Source: Lunularia cruciata (Eukaryota; Streptophyta; Marchantiopsida; Lunulariales; Lunulariaceae). From it: 64,000 nucleotides of DNA. Each line of letters opens with the position of its first letter. The stretch's first letter is position 1. Both the position numbers and the translations under genes were made by a program. Below are positions 1-11,311 of this stretch, in pieces. Under the pieces are notes generated by a model that worked only from the letters and a program-made list of their open reading frames with translations, made no database searches and was not told where the DNA came from. The DNA lies in NCBI GenBank assembly GCA_948567375.1, contig OX419756.1, positions 41,208,552 to 41,272,551 of the forward strand, in the 5' to 3' direction.

Positions 1-3000
1 ATGTTGAAGTTTAGGATTATGTTGTTGTTCCACGTGAATTGTGCCCTTTTAAGATTAGATCAAGATAAGATAAAGATAGGACTAACGACGCATAAATGTA
101 AGAAGATCTCCAAGACATTGTAGCCATTGGATTGCTTTGGCAGCTAAGTAGAGATGTATAAATGGCTTTGGCCCAATGTTCGCTACATTCATTTGGTGCA
201 TCTATCTTTTGCAATAAATGAAGTTTATACCATCAAAACCTTTGAGTTTGTTATATGTATTTTTTTTACGCTTTGATTGAAGGAATAATTGTATGCTTAA
301 TTGAGTAGACATGAGGAATCTTGACATTATAGCAAAAGCAATTGGGTGAGAAGAATCATGTGTATTGGACTAGAGTATTTATCTCAAGGGCTATGAAGAA
401 GTTAGGGATGATCCAATGATAAATGATAGGCTATCACAAGTTTGATAGGCTATCACAAGTATCACAAGTTTTTGGTGTTGTAAAATAACACAAAATCAAA
501 AGATTAAGCAACATGATCCATTTCAAACTCATGCAAAGTCATGCCTTATGGGAAGAGTAGAACACTACTTCACAATTGTAGTCATTAGGGGCAATTAAAC
601 CCTTGGAGTATCATGCTCCCTCTTTGTATACGTAGTCTAGGATGTTGCTTGTAAAACTCTATAGTACTATTGAACTTGTACAACCATAACCTTTGTGAAA
701 TGAACAAGAACCTTAGTATACACAAGCATCTCAATCTGGAATCCAGACATACCAGACGAAGATAGGGAAATTTGAGGCAAAAGTAACTTTTGTTACTAGT
801 GAACCATCATATTAGCATTAGATTAGAATTATAATGAATGTGATTTCTTTTAATTTATGTTTTTGTAGTGTGCTAGGTATGGTGACACTACCCTCTTTTG
901 GGATGGACTCTGCCCAAGAGGTTAAATATAAAATAGTAGATAGTCATCAAAGCAACACTTTTATATCATTTTAGCCGTATCCAACTCATATCCTTGTGTG
1001 ATTGACCGGTTCTTACTAGAGTTATTACATACTTGAATGACACTATCATTACAACTTACTCAATTATTTGCAAAAAATATCATATACATTTCATTCAATA
1101 TGTAAAATAGAAAATTGACAAAGATATGGTACAATTTTAAGCTCAACATATACATAAAGTTATAAAATTACTATATTTCTTAATATTCAATACTCTAAAT
1201 AAAATTATTTTAGATATGGAGGCCCAAATTTCTCTACCAATAAATTTAAGAGATGCATATTATAATTAACTATGTGCATTAGTTTAACCTCAAACTTTTG
1301 ATATATCTTACATGTCTCATTAATAATATGTTTATACCTAGAAAATAACATTTTTGTAAAATTTGAATATTTTTCCAGATATTTAATTTCATAATTAATC
1401 TTATTATAAAAAATTATTGAATACAAAATTAAGAAATTTAAAATTCATATGATATGAAACTACTGAAGATTATATAGAATATTCATCTATCTAAACAGGT
1501 TTTTATACAACTAAGGAGGAATGAACTAAATAACTAAAAATACACTTATATTGATACAAGGTGATGTAATAATATAATTATTTACTATGAATATAAATAA
1601 ATAACTAGTACTTACTAAGAAGAAGATCAAATTACTCCTTTATTAAATTATATAAGATTAAAAAATAATAATTAAATTCAAAATTTCAAGAATAGATGAA
1701 ATAAGATGACATATTTATTATAACTCAACCAAATAATTAGAGGGTTAACAGTATTAGCCAACGAATCTTAACCTGGTTCATAAATAGTAGGCTTTTTCTT
1801 GATGACGAACTCTTACTGGTAGAGTAACTATTAGTAGGTTAATTGTACCAAAAATTAAAATATTTTATCATTCTATCCTTATAAACTTATACGCAAAGTT
1901 ATTTCTATTACAATAAACTACTCTTTGATGTTTTGTCAAACTTTATTGAGAAAGGTCTCAAATGAAAGATAAAAAGTCGTGCAATAAGGTTTTAAAAGAA
2001 TTTGGATAACAAATTTGTTAAACACTAAAAATACATACTTTATGCGCTAAACACTCAAACCCTTCACTAAAATATGAACAAAAAGTAGAGTTCGTTGGTA
2101 CGGGAGAAGGCTTTAATAAAGCCGTAAGACATACACTTTGCAGGAGGGACTTTACAGGAGAAGTTGTTAATGAACAAGCGTGGAGGAAGTGTACTCTCAA
2201 CATAGTCCATCCATGCGGGAGAAGGCTATGATAGAGAGGGAAGGCTATGATAGAAGTATAAGATAGGAGAAGCTACTATTGCTGCTGATGATGAATGTGC
2301 ATGGAGGAAATGTATTACATGAGTCTCACTCTCAATAGGGGAGGTAATTTTTCTACAAATGGTTTTCTATGTCAAAAATTCAAGCTTGGTTCTTCAATTT
2401 TTGGTGATGTGTAGTTCAAATTCAGTAATCTTGTTTATAAATTTTTCATTTGCTAGATGTGTCTATCAATATCTCTTCTCTTGGTTTTTCTATTCTTTAT
2501 GTCCTATGGAGAGGTAAGATCACTTTCTTTAGTGGACTGTCTATACTTTCATACAAAAATGTGAATATTAAAGATTTGAGAAATGTCATGTTTGCTCAAG
2601 ATCAGAACTTACATATAGGATAACTATTATATGTGTTTGTTTTTTTAATATTTGTTTCATACAAGTCCAGTCTTCCTATCCAGTCTTATCATGTCTTTTT
2701 GTCAAAGTACCTGATCAACATGTATTTATGTGTTGAGTGCAAGTGTGAGCGGATCCATTTCCAAGCAGAGTTCAACAACTTGGAAGTAGATAACTTGCAA
2801 GAGGCTGTCTCAAGATCCTATTTTGACTTTTGCTGTTAGTCTAGATGAGAGATTTTTTACGATGTCAAGTATCGCGACATACCCAGATTTCCCCTCTTAG
2901 GTGTTTACTACTACCAAATTGACAGTGTGCAATCCATGAGTTTCTATATGTTTATGGTATATTCCCTTCACCCTAAATAGAAGAAATATATCACACTAAC

Positions 3001-5990
3001 CGGGGCACTTTATCGGAGAACGAACACCAAACAGGTATATTAAAAGTGAAAAGTCAAAGAGATGTGTATTAATGCAAGTAAAGGTAAACACCAGTTCAAG
3101 GGATCTTTGGAGAAGGCCTTAGAAAATCTATGCGAAGGTGCAGATGAAGCCAAGCGTGTTGGATCTCAACTTTTGACTTTTAGCGATCGGAGTGTTAGAT
3201 GATAATTCAGATCATTTTATTTTGTCTTCAAATGTGTATTTAAAGTCAGTCATGAAATAAGAGATGTTCAGTGAGAGAGATACGTGTCTATTTGCAGATA
3301 TCAGCCATGACTGAACCACCTAAAATCCAGGGGAATAGGCGATCATTTTGAGTAGGTTTGTGTGCTAAATAAATATAACTCCATATTGGGTGTCCAAATG
3401 ACTAAAGTTATGCTTTGATCGGGCAAATGAGCTTCTCAAGTCATTTCTTAAGTGACAACGAGTTCAAATCATTGGAAGTGGACCCTATTTTCAAGTCTCT
3501 ACTGTACCTATCTTTTTTGATGTTAGCAACAACGTTGAGGGATCTTTAAAGAAAGCCTTAGAAAATCTAGAAAATCTTTGGAGAAGGACTTGGATCCCTT
3601 CCGGAGATCATTCCATCTAATAACCATGGTTCTTTGTTTCCGCACTTTGCATACCATCAAGAGGTTATGGAGATCAGCGAATGAAAGGACATTTTGTTTC
3701 ATTATTACTTCTTCTCTCAAAACCCAAGATAAATTCATTGTAATAATCTTTGAGACTGCAATCCCAAGAGTACTATGCACCTTTAATTAGCACAAGGTCC
3801 ATAACTAATGTGTGCAGCTAGTCACAAAATGGCATCATATAATAGTAAGTCTTTTGAATAAGCTACACAAGTTCCATGTAATATTTTATTCACAAAATGG
3901 TTTCCATATAGAAATAAGTTTCTTTGAATCAACTACACAAACAACAATGATTCCAGTCTATTGCACCAATGAAGCATAAACTATTAGTCAAGTAAGATCC
4001 TATTAGTCATGACTACTTGAAGGTAAACTCCCTTGCACACATTACTACCTAAACTACTACATCTCAAAAGTACTGCTATCGAGCATTTCACTTAAACTGA
4101 ATGACAAAAAACTTTTGAACAAGGGCAAAGGATATTCAAAGTTACTCATACCCAATGGCTTTGTCATTGGGGTCAGCTAGTTATTCACTGAATAACTAGC
4201 TGAATTACTTAGTGAAGTCTATATCATGTAAATATCAGCTACATGATATAGACTTCACTAAGTTCTAATGCTTCAGTTACAGCACATTAGATCTTGATTT
4301 CAAGTTTAACTAATTCATTCTACTACTTAATTAAGTAAGAGTTCAGGGTGTGATAGGACTTAGAGGGAAAATATGAGAACAAATCTTTACTCTTAGCAGA
4401 AAAAAAAGGACTGAGGATTATACGATGAAGGTCAGCTGATCGGAATGACTAAAATCTATACCCTTCTAAATATGTTCCTTTTTTATATCCTTGATTCATC
4501 CATATACATATATTACTCTAACTCATTGGAAACTGGTAGCAAATAGAAAGAGTTTGTAGTAGGCATTCGTGTTTAGAGATAAAATTAGAGAAGTAATCTT
4601 ATGAATATAACACTACATTCAACGAAAGTTAGTGAAGAGAAACTAGAAGGATCGAAAAATCGTCGACAAACTAGACGGATCGAAAAATCGAAAAAACTTG
4701 CAAATGATTTTTTTTTTACTAAGACTAAGGACATTACTAGTTTATTTTGCTGAACAACTGCGGGTACTAAGAGAGCTGCTCCCATTTTCAGTTAGAGAAT
4801 TTATTCAAAAAGATTTAATCTCTTAGTAATATCTTTAAAAACTTAAAAGTGCTATCTTGCTTTTGATTTTACGGGAAGTTTTGCAAGAGTATATGGTGTA
4901 AATGAATCCACGTCAACGAAACGGACCACCAATTTATTTTATTTGCAGGAGATTTATAAATAACGAGAGAGTATTTTCTATGATGTGTAGACTTAAGTGA
5001 TGGAAAAGACCATTAAGAAAAATAGGCCGAGTGATAAAAACCCTCTAAACTTGTTTAATTCTTTTTAAATGAGTCTTCTCAGTTTTGGAACGTTTAAATA
5101 CATTTCAGATAAGAGAGTAGTGAACAGGGGCCCAAGGCAATCTAGAGACAAGAGTGGAAAAGAAATCTTGTGCAGACGGGAATACTGAGATTCTGGTTGC
5201 GTTGAAGGCTCTAAGGCTTCCCTGGTGTATCTGAATGTTCTAACAGTGCCTATTCGACATGAGGCTACTCGAAGAAGCAGCGTAACTGTCACTCCACAAT
5301 TAAGTACTAATCCTGCTAAAAAACGACAAGACAATTCGGTGAATCATGAGTCTGCGTCCCTTCTGCGCACGGTATGATTAGAGCAAATCATGAATCTCGT
5401 GCCTCGAATTGTATTCCAGTTGTAACGGCTTCATTGATCAGATTCATTATACTGGTACGGTAAGTGACACTCTCCGGCCTGGAAATATTTCTTTTAGAGA
5501 TTACTGATCTCGTGAATTACCTTGTCGAAACATTATCTATACTCGCAGTTTTCCGAATATCATACCTCAAAAGATGGATACATAATACAGTTTTAGGCTA
5601 ACAACATAAACTAAGCACGTGCACGTTAATCAGCACGCCAAAGAAAAGAGTGCGACTCAGACTGGGGGGATGTGGCTCATAACCAACATGCAAACTTTAG
5701 TTCTGAACATAGGTCGGACAAGAGCATCATAGGTAGTGACGATTTCGCCGTCAAGTTGGACTCCGATGAGATGCTCATTCTCCAACAGGCAGAGTTTAGA
5801 AAACGGTCCAAAACTAGAAAAATGTTCTTCCCAAATGATCTTGACATGACGACATGCATCTAGACACCTCACGGGGTGTGGAAAAGCACTTAGTTGCACC
5901 GACTACTTTGGAAAATCTGTCATGCAATGAATTGCATCACATGTCTTTCTTCAACGACTCCACACTTGAGTGGGAATTAGTTGAGAGAGA
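1..5990. other. AT-rich intergenic DNA, no gene recognised
   Basis: I see no reading frame with a recognisable domain here; open frames are short and overlap on both strands. Near the left edge a TATA-like string (about 155) followed by AATAAA (about 212) resembles the promoter/poly(A) layout of an LTR, but no partner repeat is visible. A short sequence around 3,104-3,130 recurs imperfectly at 3,539-3,570. A pair of perfect hairpins lies at 4,174-4,263 and is listed separately. Confidence 0.6.
4174..4263. repeat. Two adjacent perfect inverted repeats
   Basis: Hairpin 1 has 13-bp arms (4,174-4,186 and 4,190-4,202) and a 3-nt loop. Four bases later hairpin 2 has 24-bp perfectly paired arms (4,207-4,230 and 4,240-4,263) and a 9-nt loop. 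No mismatch is present in either, which suggests recent formation or selection. The function is unknown. Confidence 0.85.
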
Positions 5991-5997
5991 CGGTGCT

Positions 5998-6102
5998 AGG
6001 AGGAAAAAGGGGACCGAGTAGGATAACAAGGAGGATGGGAAGACCCACCCCATCAAGCCGTGCAAGGATAAAACCATAAGAGGTAAAATGGGGCCCCAGT
6101 GC
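5998..6102 (-). mobile_element. 5'-truncated LINE 3'-end copy (fragment 1)
   Basis: On the reverse strand this matches the 3' tail of the LINE whose main copy ends near 19,710. It shares the block GGATGGGAAGACC, the CATCAAGC block and GGTAAAATGGGGC, and it stops at the same 3' boundary (GGTCcCC on the - strand). The piece is about 105 bp and non-coding. Truncation at the 5' side with a shared 3' side is typical of incomplete target-primed reverse transcription. Confidence 0.6.
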
Positions 6103-6423
6103 TATGAGGCACTTTTGATTAATGATGCACAATCTACATACTGAAGTGGCGGTACACTTCACGTTGAGACTTTGGATATCGGGACATTGGATCCTTTGGG
6201 CTAAGAACAGAAAGACAATGGAAGCTTTGCAACTTTCACCTGTATCCCCTGCATGCCGAAAGTGCAGCGACCCGACCTAATTCCAGCTGCTCTATTTTAT
6301 TGTCATAAAAGTGTAGATTTCTCGTGTCTATTGCATCTCATTTGCAGGTTGAGCCTTCACGTCTAACACATCGCCATATGAATCCAAATGAAATTTTGAG
6401 TTGAAGTTGAATTCTTTTCGCTC

Positions 6424-6680
6424 CAAGGGGAAGGCGACCGCGTAGAGAAAAAACCAAGGATGGGAAGACCCCATCAAGCCTTACAAAGGAGAGGAAAAAA
6501 AAAAGAAGGTAAAATGGGGCTAAGTCCCAATAGAGTCTATACGAGATATCTGCCCTACCGCACCTAAAATATCCGAGCTATGCAAGTCATACAGTGTACA
6601 CAACTGGAGCATCACCTAACGTGATTGCTCTCCTATGGATTGCACCAGCTCCATATGGATTGCACCAGCTCCAAGGTAGG
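6424..6680 (-). mobile_element. 5'-truncated LINE 3'-end copy (fragment 2)
   Basis: This is the longest of the dispersed copies. It is co-linear on the reverse strand with about 19,460-19,710. The shared stretch includes the 3' untranslated part and the last codons of the LINE protein frame (the segment around the GCAATCCATAGgAGAGCAATC motif). A 20-bp direct repeat (ATGGATTGCACCAGCTCC) sits at its 5' side around 6,635-6,672. It ends at the common 3' boundary CGGTCGCCTTCCCC. Confidence 0.7.
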
Positions 6681-6689
6681 ATGCAAAAT

Positions 6690-9045
6690 GTGGATTTAAA
6701 TGTTTCAATTCCATTCACTAGCCCAACTGTTCTGCTGCCGGTGAGAGGATTCTGGACTGAGAAACGATGTGGGGTTGGAAAGCCTTGTGAAGGTGAATCT
6801 CCCGAGTCTTAGCTATAGCGCCATGCCACTGTGCATTGTGAGCAGGACAGTCTAGACTTGAGCTCAAACACGACCACGAGCAGATTATAACCGTAATCTT
6901 CATTTCCTTATACTTGTTAGGGAATCACTTGTAGGTTTGTTATCTGACCAAATGGATGATGCTTCTCATGAGCATGGCTGGCATATGCATGTTGTCAAAA
7001 TCCCTTTGGCGATAAAGTTCTGCCACAGATTCATCAGTACTGAAGAAATTATTGGGCTCAATGAGATGTCAAGTGGGCCCCGTCCTTTCATTTGCTCACT
7101 TTTTGAAAATTAAGCTGTAGATTAGGTCACACAATTAAATCGCAAGATCTGACTACGGTCAGTTCCGTGGTGCAGTGTATACTCAATGTGCTCAAACTGA
7201 TCTTGCCTGGATTTTTGTTTCTTACCCACGTCTGGTTCACTCATGTCTCGGATCGTGTCCAGCATTTTGGTACCAGAATCCAAAATTTATTCCCGACATT
7301 TTCACTAAAGGTTCTAAAGGTTCACTTCCCCACACGTACCAAATGAAGTAATGAAGGTCGGGAGGAAGATATGTCTTCGCGGGCAGCATCACATCTAACC
7401 ATGCCATTTGCGATTGGTTTGTGTTGTGGAGTCATTCTTGCTAGGGGAAAGTGTTGGCTCTCTGTATCGGCTCTCAAGTACTGTGGTGCGACTGCAAAGA
7501 TTGAAATTCAACGTAAGATTTAGGGCAGTACAGTGGTATGAAATCAGAAGACGCAGAGGACAGTGCCACATTTACACATTCCATCCAAATTCGGATTCTC
7601 CGAAGAAGTAGCTATGTTCGTTGAGGAATATTTAGCTCATTGATCTTTATAATCAATTGAACGCATTTCTACGCTTATTCTTAATCCGCATCTTAATAAC
7701 GTTCCGGCGATTCTGTTCTGTCCTCTAAACGTTCCAATTTTTCCTGAGTGACATTGGCTTCGTCCCAAAGTGGAAGGGCAGAACAACGAAAGCATCACCA
7801 GAAGTAAGCTATTGACAAACCAGATTTAATAATCCTCATCTCCGCCTTTGCTTGCGATAATCCTCCATGTTCGGGGGAGGTTCTCCCTCAACTTGCTTCC
7901 CCCGATCCATGATCAATTCCAGTGGGACCTCCGGATCCGTCAACTGAAAATAACGGACAAGGACGAAGAGTTACACAGTTACGCATTTCAAAATTTTCCA
8001 TATGCATCTCTTGCCTGCCCTGTGGTGTATGCAATCTCGAATACGAAATGGGTGAGACAGGATATGAGGTCTCATCCGCCGGAACGAGACAACATTGCAT
8101 AAACTGAAACACGGAGAGAATTGCGCTTGGGAGAAGCATTCAGGCACTGTTTTCATTGACCACCGAAATTTCCTTCAATCGTTCGTTCGATTCTTCTTCC
8201 TTCATGCACGACTCCCCTCTCGTGCTCACGAATACTTCTCCTCAACTTCATTTGCCGTTTGTCGTTTTGCCCTGATTTCCTCTTAAGAGAACTCGTATAT
8301 CATTCCTTCCCCTTGGGGATGAGACAACCAACCGACTTGTCCAACCGTCCCTTCCGCTCAGCGGGAACATCACAAACACCTAACTACCGAAAATTTCGGG
8401 TGTTGCACGGATTTCGATGGTTGTAACCGTTTGAACCTGTAACAGCTGCTACAGAGAGGTCGCACAAAAGTTGGAGGGACAAATGGACGACAACTCCTCT
8501 GCTTTGGGAATTAAGAGAAATGACCTTTTGTAAGACTTGATGTACCTCATGGAGAACTAAACGATCATCTACAGTGCCGAAAGTCCAATCTTGCGAAATT
8601 TGTGGTGAACATAGTCCAAACAAGGGATTCGGTGATTGTGAACTTTCAGGTAAGGAGTCCTTCGTACTAATCAAGACCTGTTGGCTATATATAGAGATAA
8701 AGAATAACAGTTAAATAACTTAGTCAACATGATTTTCAGTTTACATAATTAGCTTGTCAGAACCAAATTGATCTGATGGTTAAGTGCATCATTTCAACAC
8801 TCCACGAAATACGATTTCCCTTATGGCCTCCGAACCCTACTCTCTTGTGAGGAAAACTTTATACGTTCAAGACTTTTCAACATGTCGGGTTTTTACTAAA
8901 ACATTTTTGGAAAGGATTTTATCTCATTGACTTTATTTATTATATAAAAAAGATTTTTCATCACTCATTAGTGCCTTGCATGCAGAAAAAGGTAGCGAGC
9001 TTGTTTTGTTGATATAAATACATTTAGATAATATACACCTACTAA
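6690..9045. other. Intergenic DNA, no gene recognised
   Basis: Base composition is less AT-rich than the first 6 kb, but frames are short (under 100 codons) and overlap on both strands. I recognise no domain. A remnant host exon cannot be excluded around 7,300-8,300, but no splice-joined product is apparent. Confidence 0.5.
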
Positions 9046-9205
9046 GTTTCTAAAAATTTCAGAAACCCTACCCTAGAGAGCACTATTAAAATTTTGAAGG
9101 AGAATGGCGACCACGTAGAACACACGTTTCTAAAAATTTCAGAAACCCTACCCTAGAGAGCACTATTAAAATTTTGAAGGAGAAAGGCGACCACGTAGAA
9201 CACAA
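9046..9205. repeat. 80-bp tandem duplication
   Basis: The unit 9,046-9,125 is repeated almost exactly at 9,126-9,205, both beginning GTTTCTAAAAATTTCAG. Each unit contains flanking DNA plus the terminal bases of LINE fragment 3, so the duplication happened after that LINE insertion. Confidence 0.85.
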
Positions 9206-9335
9206 GAAGGATGGGAAGACCCCATCAAGCAGTACAAGGAAGAGATAAAATAGGTAAAATGGGGCTAAGCCCCGTCAAATTGCACAAAGGAAAGACAAAA
9301 GAGATAAATTGGGCTAAGCACAAATAAATTTTAGG
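9179..9335 (-). mobile_element. 5'-truncated LINE 3'-end copy (fragment 3)
   Basis: On the reverse strand it matches the LINE 3' tail, with the GGCGACC, GGATGGGAAGACCCC and AAAATGGGGCTAAG blocks. A second GGGCTAAG block near 9,310 suggests a small internal repeat. It ends at the shared boundary GGTCGCCTTTCTCC, which is also duplicated at about 9,101-9,118 by the 80-bp tandem duplication. Confidence 0.6.
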
Positions 9336-9523
9336 AATGTGGTTTACTTAAAGAATTTTAACAGCATATTTTTAAACCAAAAATGGAAAGGTTTGTCTTA
9401 TTACTGATAGTCTTTGACATTATGCAATCAATCAATAACCGTGATAAGCTAGTAGTATGCGGAGGCCCCCTAGAAAGAAGTTTCTATATACTTATTAATT
9501 TATAAGAATTTATTCTTAAAAAT

Positions 9524-9660
9524 TAGGGAGAAAAGGGCGACCGGGTAGAAAACACGGGATGGAAGACCCATCAAGGGTGAGGCAAAATAGGTAAAATGGA
9601 GCTAAACCCAAAAGAGTTGATATGAGAAATCTGCCCTACAGCACATAAGATTCTTAAAAA
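9524..9660 (-). mobile_element. 5'-truncated LINE 3'-end copy (fragment 4)
   Basis: Reverse-strand match to the LINE 3' tail, with the blocks GGGCGACCGGGTAGAAA, GATGGaAGACCCATCAAG, GGTAAAATGGaGCTAA and the ATCTGCCCTACaGCAC block. It is slightly more diverged than fragment 2. It ends at the common 3' boundary and is followed by unrelated AT-rich DNA. Confidence 0.6.
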
Positions 9661-10364
9661 ATTGTACACTATTTTGATCCGCAGAAGATTTGGCAGGAAT
9701 TGTATAAATTGGGTCAAATCGTTGTACTTCTATGAGCCGTCGAAACAATCCCAAAAACCATAAGGCAGTCAAAGTAGAAAATTCGATTTAAATGATATTC
9801 ACTATTGAAGGCAACAGTCGTGATAGCTCATGGTCGTTGAAGCTTCCATGACTCATGGACAATTCAACGATCAGCTTATCTCCCCGGATAACCAGCCTCT
9901 TGGCTCGGGGAGTCCAGAGCTCGAAACAGAGGTCGGAAAGATATTTCACGGGAAGGAACATCACCGCGAAATTTGATAGCGCATCGGTAAAATGATTGTC
10001 TATCTCGGGGCTGCTGACATGATTGCATATCCTGTCTGTGCCATATATGCTCGTTCCGGCACCGATATTTTACTTGCCGATTGAATGTCTAGTGGAACGG
10101 TTCGTTCTACCGTAGATGCTGGCAGCTCACGCGCGCCGCTTCTGAGTTCGCGGCGGGTACTTTCAAGGTTATATGTAGGCGTCCGTATGCAAGTACGGAG
10201 TCCAAAGCTCTGCCCGCTATATATAAGTGTATCTTCCCAGTTTAGTTGGCTAACCGCCTACAGAATCTGGCCGCCACATTTAGCTGGTCCGAGCTTGTCA
10301 GTTGACTTTGCGTCAAGTTTTAATTGTTGAGTATGGTGGTGAGTATCAGTATAACACACTGAAT

Positions 10365-10440
10365 TGGGTGATTACGGCTTGATGGAGTCTTCCCATCCTT
10401 CTTGTTATATCACACGGTCCCCTTCCTTTTAATTACTGAC
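10365..10440 (+). mobile_element. 5'-truncated LINE 3'-end copy (fragment 5)
   Basis: About 75 bp in the same orientation as the main LINE. It has the GGCTTGATGGaGTCTTCCC block, ATCCTTCTTG, and the terminal CGGTCCCCTTCC boundary, with no poly(A) run after it. Confidence 0.5.
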
Positions 10441-10445
10441 TAAGA

Positions 10446-11300
10446 TGACTTAAAACTGCATACTTTTCCAGGACATAGGAAACGAAACTGAAGTACATTC
10501 TTTTGATTTCATTATTCGCTAGAAACCTATATTGTTGGAATAAAGGAATACAACCAAGCGAACTGGTTTGAAGCACCAACGTAACTGCCATACATTTACA
10601 GTGAGAAGTACGCATTTCAATTTTCCGCCACTGGCGACATCGTCCTGCAAAGTTTACTTTACTGTTCAAAATTTTCATTTCAGTTCAATATCCAAAAATG
10701 ATTACTCCAAAAGAAAGAGAAACGTAGCTAATTATCATGTGTTTACTTTGTAACTATCCTATAACTTTCAAGGGGACTGGACTTCTACCTTAACTCCGCT
10801 GAACGTCTCATCATTCAGTGCTCTGATCGCGAGCTGCGGGAGAGTGTGGAGAAGGGAGAGGGAGAGATGCGAGAAGACATTGGTGATTCTTGAGTGCTCT
10901 TTAGCATATAGCACTTTTAGTGTATAGTAGATTCTCTTTATTTTTCAGTTTAGGTTCCATTGGTACTTAGATTGAAGACTATGGAGAATGGAATAGAAAG
11001 TTAGATTGAAGACTATGGAGAATGGAATAGAAAGTTATGAGGATTTTTAGTTTTTTTTAGGTTTGGAATGATCATTATATATTGAGAGTGATGGATCAAG
11101 AATTTTCATTTCCAATCTCTTGGTTTTCATGATTAAGTTCTATAGGAATTTAGTTTAAGAAGTTTTGGAGATAAAAATGGAAAGTTATGAAAATTTATAG
11201 ATTTTAGAGTTTGGAAAGATTATTTTCTTATGTGAGTTGGGATGTGAAGGGTTGTGGTTTTACAGATATGGGGATAGATGGAGAGGAGTAACATTCTAAG
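10446..11300. other. Intergenic DNA with a 34-bp tandem duplication
   Basis: No gene recognised. A 34-bp unit starting TTAGATTGAAGACTATGG is present twice in tandem (10,967-11,000 and 11,001-11,034). The DNA immediately before the LINE is AT-rich. Confidence 0.6.
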
Positions 11301-11311
11301 CTTCTAAGCAA

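Noticed and set aside
1-240. Possible LTR end (TATA-like string plus AATAAA)
   Set aside because: No matching second LTR, primer site or coding domain in reach.
6594-6812. 72-codon frame containing SPNVIALLWIAPA, seen again near 19,480 on the reverse strand
   Set aside because: Shared only because both lie in copies of the same LINE tail; it is the antisense of the LINE C-terminus.
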